Shown: positions 38,652-47,888, counted from the stretch's first letter. The stretch: DNA of 64,000 bases from Nonomuraea solani (GCF_900108335.1 NZ_FNVT01000009.1:124001-188000); one strand, 5' to 3'. Numbers and translations: made by a program. Notes: a model not told the origin generated them from the sequence alone.

Positions 38652-41600
38652 ATGAGATTGCGCCTGCCCGTCTTACTCGCCCTCGCCCTGCTGCTCCCCC
38701 TCATCACACCCGCCCAGCCCGCCTCCGCGGAGCGGAATGTCTCCGTGGAAGAGGACATCTCCGTGATGACGGCACGCGCCCGCGACCAGCTGATCTCCCT
38801 CGGCGACGACATCCACATCTGGAACGGCAACGTCATGGCCCGCGCCTCGCAGGCGCTCGACTACGTCGCCTCGCTGCGCCCCGACGGGTCGTGGGCGGAC
38901 GTCGACTACGCCGACCGGACCAACTCCGCCAACGGCGCGACGTGGAAGCCGTCCATCGCGCTGAGCCGCATGAACGCGATCGCGCAGGCCTACCGGACCC
39001 CGAATCATCCGGGTGCGGATGATCCCGCCCTGCTGGACGCGCTCAACCGGTCTCTCGTGTACTGGGAGCGGGCCGATCCCGGCGGCAGGAACTGGTGGGA
39101 CACCGAGGTCGGCGAGTCCATGGTGATGGGGCGCGTCTCACTCCTGACGGGCGACCGGCTCGCCCCGGACGCGCTCGACCTGGCGTTCAAACACAACACC
39201 GGCATCGCCGACCCGATCGGGGCGAACGGCTCCTGGCGTACGCAGAACTATCTGTTCGAGGCGCTCAGCAGGCAGGACCCGGCCACCATCAGCACGGGCC
39301 TGCGGACCATGGCGAAGGCCCTGGCGGTGAACCACACCGGTTCGTCCACCGAGGCCGTCCAGGTGGACGGGAGCTTCTGGGCACACGGCGCGCAGTTGTA
39401 CAGCGAGGGCTACGGCATGATCCTCTTCAACAGCGTCGCCATCTGGGCGGACCTCGCCCGCGAGACCTCCTTCGCCTTCACCCGGGCCGAGCTGGACGCG
39501 GTCGCCGACTACATCCTGGGCGGGACGCGGTGGATGGTGCGGCGCGAGTTCGGCCTGCTCTACCTGGGCTACCGGCCGGCCAGGACGGTGCAGGGCGTCT
39601 CCACCGGGGCCGCGGAGTTCATCGTGCCCCTTCAGGCGATGATACGGACCGACGCCCTGAACGCGGCCGCCTACCAGCGCATGCTCGACAACATCATGGG
39701 CACGGCGGCCTCCAACGGCACGGAGGGGAACAAGTATTTCTGGCGGTCGGAGTTCAGCGGCCACGCCCGTCCCGGCTATTCCATCTACACCCGGCTCAAC
39801 TCGGCGCGGACCGTGGCCGGCGAATATCGGTCGACGCTCCGGCCCGAGATCGGCAACGAGATCGAGTGGAACTCCGCCGGCGCGACCGCCATCCAGGTCG
39901 ACGGTGACGAGTACACCGGCCTCTTCCCCGTCTTCGACTGGTACCAGTACCCCGGCGTGACCAACCCGTACCAGCTCAAGACGACCGCAGGGGTCAGCGC
40001 CAACGCGGGCACGTTCGTCGGCGGCGTGTCCGACGGCAGGTACGGCGCGACCACCCTCCAGCTCGACAAGGGCCAGACCAAGGGCACCAAGAGCTACTTC
40101 ACCTTCGACGACGAGATGGTGGCGCTCGGCGCCGACATCTCCTCCTCCGCGACCGGGCCGGTCTACACCACGCTCAACCAGGCGGTCGCCCGCGGCACCA
40201 CGTCCGTGGACGGCGCCGCGGTGCCGCACGGCACCGACCGCGGCGCCCGGGACGGCGCGACCTGGGCCTACAACGACAAGACCGGATATGTCATGCCGGA
40301 CGGTGGCGCGTTGCGCGTCTCCAGCAAGGCACGGACAGGAAGCTGGATCGGCCATGAGCCGGTGAGCAGGAACGTCTTCACGCTCTACGTGGACCACGGG
40401 GTCAAGCCCGGAAACGCCGGCTACGCCTACATCGTCCTGCCCGGCGCCTCCGAGGCCAGAACCCGCGCCTACGCCCGGCAACCCGCCGTACGCGTCCTTC
40501 GCAACGACGCCGACGTCCAGGCCGTCACGCACGCCGGTCTGGGCCGCACCATGGCCGTGTTCACCAAGCCGGGCACGCTCGATCTCGGCAACGGCCGGAC
40601 CCTGTCGGCCGACCGGCCGAGCCTGGTGATGCTCGACGGCCCGGGCTCGAACCCGAAGGTGACCGCCTCCGTCCCCGACGTGCCCGGCGCCACTCTCACG
40701 GTCACCCTCACCCTCACCAGATCGGGCAAGTCCCGGTACGCCGTCTTCGAGCTGGGCTCGGGCGCCGAGCTCGGCAAGCCGGTCACTCAGGAGCTCACCG
40801 ACACCCCTGACCTTCCGGACCGGCGGCTCACCGCCGGCACGGCCGTGACCGCGCCGGCGCTCGCGGGCGACGGCGACCCGGCGACGAGCTGGCGCTCGGA
40901 CCGCCAGGACTTCCAGTGGCTGCGGTACGAGCTTCCCCGAGGATCCCTGCTCACCGGTGTCCGCCTCACGTGGGGCAGGCGGGCCGCCACCAGGTACGTC
41001 GTTCAGAGCTCTCTCGACGGCGTGACCTGGAAGGACCATGAGTTCGTCACGAACGGCACCGGCGCGCAGGTGAACACGCCGGTCGCCGGGGAGCCGGCCC
41101 GGTTCGCACGGGTGCTCATGCTCTCGGGCCGCGGTGGCTACGACGTCGCCGAGATGTCGGCCACCAGCGTCGTCAACCTCGCTCAGGGCCGGCCCGCCGG
41201 CGCCGATGGCAGCACGGGAGACCGTACACCGGCCATGGCCGTGGACGGCAGCATGTCGACCCGATGGCAGGGCCTGAACACCGACTCGACCTGGCTGCGG
41301 GTGGACCTCGGCGCGCGGAAGACCCTGCGCACCGTCCGGCTGAGCTGGGAGAGCGCCTTCGCCAGGCAGTACGCGCTGCAGGTCTCCGACGACGGCACGA
41401 CGTGGACGGACGTCTACCGGACTCCCGCGTCGGGCAGCGACGGCGGGCCGGATGTCCTGCCCGTCCAGGCCACCGGCCGCCACCTGCGCGTCCAGACCCT
41501 CCAGCGGGACAGCACGCAGTACGGGCCGTCACTCTGGGAGATCGAGGCGTTCGCGGAGGAGCGGGTGCCCGGACCGCCGGCGCCGTCCCGGGAGAACCTG

Positions 41601-42254
41601 GCACTGAACCGGCCGGTCACGGTGGACTCCTCCTATGCCGACGCCGTGCGCGCGGCGCTGGTCAACGACGGCAACGCCACCACCCGCTGGGCCTCTCAGC
41701 GCGAGGACCCGCCCATCACCCCCCGCTGGGTCCAGGTCGACCTGGGCCGGACGCGCCCGGTCAGTCAGGTGAAGCTCCTCTGGGAGGCGGCCACCGCCAC
41801 GGACTACACGGTCAAGATCTCGGCCGACGGCGTCCAATGGACGGAGTTCGCCCGCGTGCGCAAGCCGCAGACCCGGCTGACGGACACGATCGGCCGCTCT
41901 CCCCTCGAAGCCAGGTACGTGCGCGTCGAGGGCGTCCCCGCCACCCGGTACGGGCTGTCGATATGGGAGCTGGAGGTCTACAGCGGCTATGACCTGAGCT
42001 GCGAGCCCACCACCCTGGAGACCGGCAGGCCCGGCACCGTCAACGCCCACCTGACCCCGTGGACCGCCACCGGCCAGGTGAGGGTGGAGGCACTCGGACT
42101 CTCCGTCTCCGGTCCCGCCGTGGTCGGTGCGGACGGCCGGATCGAGATCCCGGTGACCGCCGGCCCGCCCGGCTCGGCGGCGCTGCTGCTCACCCATACC
42201 GGCGGCCCGGAGTACGCGCTCTGCTACGTCGACGTGAGCGGCCCGAGCACCTGA
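38652..42254 (+). CDS. Secreted PL8-type polysaccharide lyase with three discoidin domains
   Basis: Length 1200 aa; signal peptide about 1-26 (VLLALALLLPLITPAQPASA). An alpha/alpha-toroid lyase domain follows, with NSANGATWK, the catalytic-type segment DGSFWAHGAQLYSEGYG (His near 245, Tyr near 254) and EIEWNS, then a beta-sandwich domain to about 690 (family hallmark YQYPGVTNPY). Three F5/8-type C (CBM32-like) domains occupy roughly 715-835, 838-970 and 980-1115, and an Ig-like tail ends the protein. PL8 covers hyaluronate, chondroitin, xanthan and glucuronan lyases. With GH130 and the ABC genes before it, a mannose-containing uronate polymer is most likely. The last 31 bp overlap the convergent PLP gene. 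Confidence 0.88.
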   Translation: MRLRLPVLLALALLLPLITPAQPASAERNVSVEEDISVMTARARDQLISLGDDIHIWNGNVMARASQALDYVASLRPDGSWADVDYADRTNSANGATWKPSIALSRMNAIAQAYRTPNHPGADDPALLDALNRSLVYWERADPGGRNWWDTEVGESMVMGRVSLLTGDRLAPDALDLAFKHNTGIADPIGANGSWRTQNYLFEALSRQDPATISTGLRTMAKALAVNHTGSSTEAVQVDGSFWAHGAQLYSEGYGMILFNSVAIWADLARETSFAFTRAELDAVADYILGGTRWMVRREFGLLYLGYRPARTVQGVSTGAAEFIVPLQAMIRTDALNAAAYQRMLDNIMGTAASNGTEGNKYFWRSEFSGHARPGYSIYTRLNSARTVAGEYRSTLRPEIGNEIEWNSAGATAIQVDGDEYTGLFPVFDWYQYPGVTNPYQLKTTAGVSANAGTFVGGVSDGRYGATTLQLDKGQTKGTKSYFTFDDEMVALGADISSSATGPVYTTLNQAVARGTTSVDGAAVPHGTDRGARDGATWAYNDKTGYVMPDGGALRVSSKARTGSWIGHEPVSRNVFTLYVDHGVKPGNAGYAYIVLPGASEARTRAYARQPAVRVLRNDADVQAVTHAGLGRTMAVFTKPGTLDLGNGRTLSADRPSLVMLDGPGSNPKVTASVPDVPGATLTVTLTLTRSGKSRYAVFELGSGAELGKPVTQELTDTPDLPDRRLTAGTAVTAPALAGDGDPATSWRSDRQDFQWLRYELPRGSLLTGVRLTWGRRAATRYVVQSSLDGVTWKDHEFVTNGTGAQVNTPVAGEPARFARVLMLSGRGGYDVAEMSATSVVNLAQGRPAGADGSTGDRTPAMAVDGSMSTRWQGLNTDSTWLRVDLGARKTLRTVRLSWESAFARQYALQVSDDGTTWTDVYRTPASGSDGGPDVLPVQATGRHLRVQTLQRDSTQYGPSLWEIEAFAEERVPGPPAPSRENLALNRPVTVDSSYADAVRAALVNDGNATTRWASQREDPPITPRWVQVDLGRTRPVSQVKLLWEAATATDYTVKISADGVQWTEFARVRKPQTRLTDTIGRSPLEARYVRVEGVPATRYGLSIWELEVYSGYDLSCEPTTLETGRPGTVNAHLTPWTATGQVRVEALGLSVSGPAVVGADGRIEIPVTAGPPGSAALLLTHTGGPEYALCYVDVSGPST

Positions 42255-43393
42255 CGGCAGGCGGTCTCGGCGAGCCGGGCCATCACCGCGCCCGCCTTCA
42301 GGCCGGACCCGGTGACGATCGCGACCACCTGGTCGTCCGGCGTGATCTGCCCGGAGGCGGCGAACCGCCGAAGCGCCGGAACGATCTGCGCGCTCGTCGG
42401 CTCCGTGTAGATCCCGGTGCGGGCCAGCTCCAGAACGGCCGGCCCGAGGTCGTTCTCAGCGACAGCGGTCGCCGCGCCCCCGCTCGCCCGGATCGCGGCC
42501 AGGACCTCCCGGTCGCGTACCGGGCGCGCGATGGAGGTGCCCTCGGCCATGGTCGGAGTCCAGTCCCCCGGGCTCACTTCGTCGTCGCCGGCCTGCAGCG
42601 CGGCCACCAGCGGACCGCAGCGCGCGGGCTGACTCACCAGGATCCGCGGGACCCGGCTGATCGCCCCCGCCCGATGCAGCTCGCCGAACCCGATGGCGCA
42701 TCCGAGGACCAGGCTGCCCGCCCCGGCCGGGGTGACGATCACCGAGGGGGCGGTGAACCCGAGGTCCTCCCAGATCTCGTAGGCGATCAACTTGGTGCCT
42801 TCGAGAAACTGCGGGTGCCAGTTGTGGCTGGAGTAGAACACCGACCGGGACCGGCGTAGCGCCTCGTCCGCGGTGTCCTGACGGGATCCGGGGATGAGCT
42901 CGACCGAGGCGCCGTGCAGGCGGCTCTGCGTGATCTTGGACGGCGAGGTCGTCTCCGGGGTGAGGATGGTGGCGCGCATCCCGGCGGCCGCGGCGTAGGC
43001 GGCCACCGACGAGCCGCCGTTGCCGCTGGAGTCTTCGAGGATCGCCTTCACTCCCTGTGCTCGCAGGGCGCTGACCATGACGGTGGTGCCGCGGTCCTTG
43101 AAGCTGGCCGTCGGGTTGACGGCCTCGTTCTTGAGGAGGACCCGCAGGCCGGCCAGCTCGCGCTCCAGCAGCGGCGTCCGGCCCTCGCCCAGGCTCACCG
43201 GTGCCAGCTCCGGCAGGGCCAGGGCGGCCGCGTAGCGCCACTGCGACGGTGCGGAGGTGTCGACGTCGCCGGGACCGATGCCGGGAAGCTCGCCGACCAT
43301 GAGCGGGGAGCCGTCGTCGCCGCACCAGCGGGGCTCGTCGATGGCGTATCGCCGACCGGCGCGGTCGTACAGGGCGGGCTGAGCGGTGATCAG
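42224..43393 (-). CDS. Threonine-synthase-like PLP enzyme (fold type II), probable CTG start
   Basis: About 389 aa if started at CTG 43393, which has GAGGAG 6 bp upstream; no ATG, GTG or TTG occurs between that Shine-Dalgarno site and the start of homology (ALYDRAGRRYAIDEPRW). The Schiff-base region is NPTASFKDRGTTVM, with SSGNGGSSVAAYAA as the phosphate-side loop and PAGAGSLVLG as the cofactor-phosphate site. The family covers threonine synthase, serine/threonine dehydratases and related lyases. A YheO/DauR-type regulator is encoded directly upstream in the same direction, so it probably catabolises an amino acid. It overlaps the lyase gene tail to tail. Confidence 0.85.
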   Translation of the reverse strand: MITAQPALYDRAGRRYAIDEPRWCGDDGSPLMVGELPGIGPGDVDTSAPSQWRYAAALALPELAPVSLGEGRTPLLERELAGLRVLLKNEAVNPTASFKDRGTTVMVSALRAQGVKAILEDSSGNGGSSVAAYAAAAGMRATILTPETTSPSKITQSRLHGASVELIPGSRQDTADEALRRSRSVFYSSHNWHPQFLEGTKLIAYEIWEDLGFTAPSVIVTPAGAGSLVLGCAIGFGELHRAGAISRVPRILVSQPARCGPLVAALQAGDDEVSPGDWTPTMAEGTSIARPVRDREVLAAIRASGGAATAVAENDLGPAVLELARTGIYTEPTSAQIVPALRRFAASGQITPDDQVVAIVTGSGLKAGAVMARLAETACRQVLGPLTST

Positions 43394-43508
43394 GGGATTC
43401 TCCTCTGCGATACGTACGGACGGGAACAGCGGCAGAGCGGGATCAGTTGACGGCGGCGATCGCCTGCACTTCGGCCGCGGAGCCGTCGTGCGGCCCCGGC
43501 GCCCTGCC

Positions 43509-44183
43509 TCATTTCGCGTAGTTGTAGACGGTCGCCCGGGACACCCCGAGCAGATCGGCGATCGTGCGGGCGGCGTCGCGGGACTCGAACCAGCCCTCGT
43601 CGTGCAGTTGCCGCACGAGGTCGCGCTTGACGTCCTTCGGCAACGAGCGCGGGCCGACGCCACGCTCGGCCGCCAGTTTCTCGACGGCCTGGCGCAGCTC
43701 GCGACTGGTGCGGCCGCCGAGGGTCTCCAGCGGATGGTCGCGCTGCCGAACCTCGGTCGCGACCAGGTTGGCCAGCGTCAGCGTCAGCGGGGACAGCACC
43801 GACACGTCGAGGTTCAGGCACAGGGCGGCGATGTAGTCGCCCGCCGCGTTCTTGATCCCGATGGAGGTGCTCTTCGCCGGCCTGCCGTCGGGAAACCGGT
43901 TGGCGTAGTTCTGGATGACGCCCGGGTATTCGGGGTCGCTGATCCGGCGCAGCCCGAGTTCGGTGGCCGGGTCGCCGACCTGGCGGCCGGACAGGTTGTT
44001 CTCGATCCGGCGGATCGAGTGCTCGGGGTCGCGGAGGTCGTGCAGCACGACCTCGCACAGCCCCGGGAACATCTTGCCGAGCGCCTCGGCGATCTTCTCC
44101 GCCTCGCGGATGAGATGGAGATCCGAGTCCGTGCCCTGCGACGGCTGCTCTCCGCCCCCATCGACCTCGGCTTCGCGCGCCAC
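43509..44183 (-). CDS. YheO/DauR-family transcriptional regulator
   Basis: Length 224 aa from GTG 44183, chosen because AAGGAGGAGG lies just upstream; an in-frame ATG at 44231 has no such site. It has a YheO-type PAS-like domain (EVVLHDLRDPEHSIRRIENN, STSIGIKNAAGDYIAALCLN) followed by a C-terminal helix-turn-helix (RTIADLLGVSRATVYNYAK). DauR in Pseudomonas controls D-arginine use. Here it probably controls the downstream PLP enzyme and itself, with the palindrome at 44263 as a candidate site. Confidence 0.88.
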   Translation of the reverse strand: MAREAEVDGGGEQPSQGTDSDLHLIREAEKIAEALGKMFPGLCEVVLHDLRDPEHSIRRIENNLSGRQVGDPATELGLRRISDPEYPGVIQNYANRFPDGRPAKSTSIGIKNAAGDYIAALCLNLDVSVLSPLTLTLANLVATEVRQRDHPLETLGGRTSRELRQAVEKLAAERGVGPRSLPKDVKRDLVRQLHDEGWFESRDAARTIADLLGVSRATVYNYAK

Positions 44184-44262
44184 GACCTCCTCCTTCCGGA
44201 CGGCCCGGACACGGAAGCGGTCCCAGCCCATTCAAGACATATTTTCCAAATCTAGATAGAAA

Positions 44263-44277
44263 GTCTACATCGTAGAC
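44263..44277. promoter_or_regulatory. Palindrome GTCTACATCGTAGAC upstream of YheO and PadR genes
   Basis: Perfect 6-bp arms with a 3-bp centre, in an AT-rich stretch 80 bp from the YheO-family start and 79 bp from the divergent PadR start. It is a likely operator for one of these two regulators. Confidence 0.55.
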
Positions 44278-44286
44278 AGATCATGA

Positions 44287-44329
44287 CACTTGTGCCATGG
44301 TGACTTCGTTCCACTTGTGGCACGGTCAC
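44287..44329. repeat. Two direct repeats, 25-bp period, before the PadR gene
   Basis: CACTTGTGCCATGGTGAC (44287-44304) and CACTTGTGGCACGGTCAC (44312-44329) match at 15 of 18 positions. They end 26 bp before ATG 44356, a typical place for PadR autoregulation sites. Confidence 0.55.
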
Positions 44330-44355
44330 CTTGGTCACGACGACGGGCACGTCTG

Positions 44356-44949
44356 ATGAAGCTTGAGATTCTGCTCCTCGGAGCCCTGCTCAACCGCCCC
44401 AGCACGGGCTACGAGCTGAAGAGGTTCTTCGACACGCGTGGTCGTTTCCAGCGTTCGAAGACGACCATGAGCCAGGCGTACCGGACGCTGGCGACGATGG
44501 AGGAGCGCGGCTGGGTCGAGCACACGATCGAGGAGCGCCCCGGGGCGAGCAACGCCAAGCGCTACCACGTGACCGAAGAGGGCCACACGGTCTTCATCGA
44601 CTGGCTGAACCGCCCGTACAACCCTCCGACGCGGGTCGGCGACCCCGACCTTTACGCGCGGCTGGGCCATGCCGGCTTCATGACCGCCGAGCAGGTGATC
44701 AACCTGCTCGACATCGAGATCAACACCCGGCTGGGCGAGGTGGCGCGCTATCGCCATCGTGATCGCACCCGGTTCGACGAGCCCCCGCCGGGCTACGACG
44801 TCGAGCTCGGCGGCCAGATGGACGAGTGGCTGCATCGGCAGGGGGCCGCGGCGATGGACCGCCACATCGCCGCACTCACCGAGCTGCGCCGGCGCCTCCT
44901 CGACGGGGAACCGCTCAGCCCGCTGCCCGCCGAGGAGGCCGTGCGATGA
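44356..44949 (+). CDS. PadR-family regulator coupled to a sulfatase
   Basis: Length 197 aa from ATG 44356, where the winged helix begins (MKLEILLLGALLNRPSTGYE); upstream in-frame codons lack family similarity. The N-terminal PadR domain includes SQAYRTLATMEERGWVEHTI and KRYHVTEEGHTVFIDWL; the C-terminal half is the PadR dimerisation helix region. The stop overlaps the sulfatase ATG, so the pair is one transcript and the regulator probably senses something linked to sulfate-ester breakdown. Confidence 0.92.
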   Translation: MKLEILLLGALLNRPSTGYELKRFFDTRGRFQRSKTTMSQAYRTLATMEERGWVEHTIEERPGASNAKRYHVTEEGHTVFIDWLNRPYNPPTRVGDPDLYARLGHAGFMTAEQVINLLDIEINTRLGEVARYRHRDRTRFDEPPPGYDVELGGQMDEWLHRQGAAAMDRHIAALTELRRRLLDGEPLSPLPAEEAVR

Positions 44950-46679
44950 AGGCGATCATCCTCATGTTCGACAGCCTCAACCGGCACCTGCTCGCGCCGT
45001 ACGCCGACACCTTCGTCGACGCGCCCAACTTCGCGCGCCTGGCGGCCAAGGCCGTGACGTTCGACAACTTCTACGCCGGGTCGATGCCGTGCATGCCCGC
45101 GCGCCGCGAGATGCACACCGGCCGCTACAACTTCCTGCACCGGAGCTGGGGGCCGCTGGAGCCGTTCGACGACTCCATGCCCGAGATGCTCAAACGAGCG
45201 GGCGTGCACACCCACCTGGCCTCCGATCACCCGCACTACTGGGAGGACGGCGGCGCGACCTATCACACCCGCTACAGCACCTGGGAGTTCTTCCGCGGTC
45301 AGGAGGGCGACCCGTGGAAGGGCGTCGTCGGGGAGAGCGGGATGAGGCGCCAGGACGCGATCAACCGCACGTACATGGCCACCGAGGCGGAACACTCCCA
45401 GACCCGCACCGTCGACGCCGGCCTGCACTTCCTGCGGACCAACGCGCACGCCGACCGGTGGCTGCTGCAGATCGAGCTGTTCGACCCGCACGAGCCGTTC
45501 TTCACCCACCAGCACTACAAGGACCGCTACCCGCACGACTACGACGGGCCCGCGTTCGACTGGCCGCCGTACCAGAAGGTCCTCGAACCCAAGGACCAGG
45601 TCGAGCACGCCCGCTACGAGTACGCCGCCCTGGTCACGATGTGCGACCGCTCGCTCGGGCGGGTGCTGGACTTCATGGACGAGCGCGCCATGTGGGACGA
45701 CACCCTGCTCATCGTCAACACCGACCACGGCTTCCTGCTCGGCGAGCACGGCTGGTGGGCCAAGTCGGTGATGCCGTGGTTCAACGAGCTCGTCCACCTG
45801 CCGATGTTCCTGTGGGACCCGCGCACCGGCGGCCGGGACCGGCGGCGCGGCGCGCTCGCCCAGACCATCGACATCGCGCCGACCGTGCTGCGTTACTTCG
45901 GCCTGGAGCCGACCCCCGACATGCAGGGCAACGACCTCGCCACCACGCAGGGCCATGAGGCGATGCTGTTCGGCATCCACGGCGGGCACGTCAACGTCAC
46001 CGACGGCCGCTACGTCTACATGCGCGCCGGCAAGACCCGGGACAACGGCCCGCTCGAAGAGTTCACGCTCATGCCCACCCACATGCGCGCCCGCTTCTCC
46101 GTCGGCGAGTTGCAGACGTGGGAGCCCGCCGAGCCGTTCACCTTCACCAAGGGCGTACGCACCATGCGCCTGCCCGCCACCCCCGGCTGGATGAACCCGT
46201 GGCAGCACGGCACCCTGCTGTTCGACCTCCACACCGACCCGGCCCAGGAGATCCCGATCGTCGACGACGACGTCGAACTCCGCATGATCGAACTGCTGCG
46301 CCGGCTCATGATCGACACCGACGCGCCGCCCAGCCAGTTCGAGCGCCTGGGCATCCCGCGCGACGGCGACATCACACCAGAACATCTCCTCGTACGCGAG
46401 CAGCGAGACCGCGCCGCCGACACCGCCGCCCCGCTGCCCCCGGAGGCCGACCTCCAAGCCCCGGACCTGCTGCACGCTCCCCTCCTGGACCTCTTGCAGA
46501 TCACCGGAGCCAAGGACGTCCTCATGCGTGAAGCACCCGCGCTGGTGCAGTCGGAGCTGCTCTCCGCCCCCCTGTCCCTGAGCCTCATGGACCTGGCCCG
46601 TTACGGCCAGGTGCCCGCCACGTCACTGCGCCGCATCGACGAGCAACTGAGCCTCCTTCCCCGCGCCTCAACCCCCTGA
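44946..46679 (+). CDS. Type I sulfatase
   Basis: Length 577 aa, no obvious signal peptide. It has the sulfatase fold: metal-binding IILMFDSLNRHLL near the N terminus, the formylglycine motif C-M-P-A-R in MPCMPARREMHTGRYNF (Cys about residue 49), DPHEPFF, VNTDHGFLLGEHGWWAKS and IDIAPTVLRYFG. The Cys must be oxidised by a formylglycine-generating enzyme encoded elsewhere. The substrate is unknown, but the lyase and sugar operons nearby suggest a sulfated glycan or sugar. The last about 90 residues are a helical extension. Confidence 0.93.
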   Translation: MKAIILMFDSLNRHLLAPYADTFVDAPNFARLAAKAVTFDNFYAGSMPCMPARREMHTGRYNFLHRSWGPLEPFDDSMPEMLKRAGVHTHLASDHPHYWEDGGATYHTRYSTWEFFRGQEGDPWKGVVGESGMRRQDAINRTYMATEAEHSQTRTVDAGLHFLRTNAHADRWLLQIELFDPHEPFFTHQHYKDRYPHDYDGPAFDWPPYQKVLEPKDQVEHARYEYAALVTMCDRSLGRVLDFMDERAMWDDTLLIVNTDHGFLLGEHGWWAKSVMPWFNELVHLPMFLWDPRTGGRDRRRGALAQTIDIAPTVLRYFGLEPTPDMQGNDLATTQGHEAMLFGIHGGHVNVTDGRYVYMRAGKTRDNGPLEEFTLMPTHMRARFSVGELQTWEPAEPFTFTKGVRTMRLPATPGWMNPWQHGTLLFDLHTDPAQEIPIVDDDVELRMIELLRRLMIDTDAPPSQFERLGIPRDGDITPEHLLVREQRDRAADTAAPLPPEADLQAPDLLHAPLLDLLQITGAKDVLMREAPALVQSELLSAPLSLSLMDLARYGQVPATSLRRIDEQLSLLPRASTP

Positions 46680-46743
46680 GGCTCCACCGGCCTCCTGCTC
46701 TCGATCCCGTACGTCAGCCATCCATCCCCTAGGAAAGGTCGAA

Positions 46744-46824
46744 ATGACCGGCACCCCGATCAACGGCCGGCTCGGACCTGTGTCCTTCATGAGGCGGGAG
46801 GTGCGGTGCTTTCGCGGATCTTGA
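46744..46824 (+). other. Orphan translation start, 26 codons, possible stub of a lost gene
   Basis: ATG 46744 is preceded by AGGAAAGG at 5 bp and encodes MTGTPINGRLGPVSFMRREV plus six residues before a stop inside the convergent LacI 3' end. The good ribosome-binding site after the sulfatase suggests a third operon gene that has been truncated. It has no recognisable family. Confidence 0.3.
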
Positions 46825-47833
46825 GGGTGGTGGCCAGCTCCAGGCCGACCTGCGAGGTCTCCTCGCCGCGTCCCAGGGCGAGCGCCAGCTCGGTGGCGGC
46901 CGCCGCCATCTCGGTGAGCGGCTGGTGGACGGTGGTCAGCGGCGGGTGGATCAGGGCGGCGACGGGCAGGTCGTCGAAGCCGACCACGCTGAGGTCCGCC
47001 GGGATCCGCAGCCCCGCCGTCCGCGCGGCCTGGTAGACGCCGAGCGCCTGCAGGTCGTTGCAGGTGAAGATCGCCGTGGGCCGTTCAGGGCGGCCGAGCA
47101 GGTCGAGTGCGGCCGTGCGGCCGGCTTCCGTGGTGAGATCGGTGCGGACGACCAGGTCGAGGTCCACCGCCAGGCCGGCCGCCTCGATGGCGGAGCGGTA
47201 GCCGTCGAGGCGCGCCCGGCAGCACAGCACGTGGTCAGGGCCGCCGATCATCGCGATGCGCCGATGCCCCAGCCCGAGCAGGTGGCGGGTGGCCGACCGG
47301 CCCCCCGACCAGTTCGTCGCGCCGACGAAGGGGACGTCGTCGGGCAGCTCGGCGGTGGGGTCGAAGACCACGAACGGGATGCCTCTGGCGCGCAGCTGGT
47401 CGCGCTGCTCCTGCGAGAGCTGGGCCACGGTCACGATGCAGGCCGGACGGCGGGACAGGGTGTCGTCGCTGGGGTAGGTGAGGGTGTCGCGTTCGGGGCC
47501 GAACTCCGTGAGCACCACCCCGACCCGGTGCCGTCGGGCCACCTGCTCGACACCGCGGATGATCTCGATGCCCCACAGGTCCTCGAGTTCGTCGAAGACG
47601 AGTTCCATCAGGTTGTTGCGGTTGGTCCTGCGGTACCCGTACTCGTTGATCAGCGCCTCGACGCGGGCGCGCGTGTCCGCGGACACGCCGGAACGGCCGT
47701 TGATGACCTTGGAGACCGTGGGGATGGACACTCCGGCGCTCTCGGCGATGTAGGAGATCGTCACCGGCCTGGCCGGATCACCTCGCGGGCCCTCCCGGTC
47801 GGCGACCGGCTCCCCCGTCTCGGCGTATGACAA
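46787..47833 (-). CDS. LacI-family repressor of the arabinofuranosidase locus
   Basis: About 348 aa from TTG 47833, which has AAGGGGAG 6 bp upstream; an in-frame GTG at 47851 is an alternative. The HTH is TISYIAESAGVSIPTVSKVI with the following INGRSG hinge; the ligand domain includes VGFDDLPVAALIHPPLTTVH. It lies downstream of, and parallel to, the chimeric binding protein and the secreted glycosidase. GAAASTTTC palindromes before the glycosidase are candidate targets. Confidence 0.9.
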   Translation of the reverse strand: MSYAETGEPVADREGPRGDPARPVTISYIAESAGVSIPTVSKVINGRSGVSADTRARVEALINEYGYRRTNRNNLMELVFDELEDLWGIEIIRGVEQVARRHRVGVVLTEFGPERDTLTYPSDDTLSRRPACIVTVAQLSQEQRDQLRARGIPFVVFDPTAELPDDVPFVGATNWSGGRSATRHLLGLGHRRIAMIGGPDHVLCCRARLDGYRSAIEAAGLAVDLDLVVRTDLTTEAGRTAALDLLGRPERPTAIFTCNDLQALGVYQAARTAGLRIPADLSVVGFDDLPVAALIHPPLTTVHQPLTEMAAAATELALALGRGEETSQVGLELATTLKIRESTAPPAS

Positions 47834-47888
47834 CCTGGCTCCCCTTCTCACCGGCGCGGACCCGTTCCCGGCGCAAGAATAACGCGGC

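Noticed and set aside
39138..41483. A 781-codon minus-strand frame opposite the PL8 lyase
   Set aside because: The plus strand has signal peptide, lyase motifs and discoidin domains; the minus frame is compositional.
44793..46475. A 560-codon minus-strand frame opposite the sulfatase
   Set aside because: The plus strand carries the C-x-P-x-R sulfatase motif and operon coupling; the minus frame has no domain.
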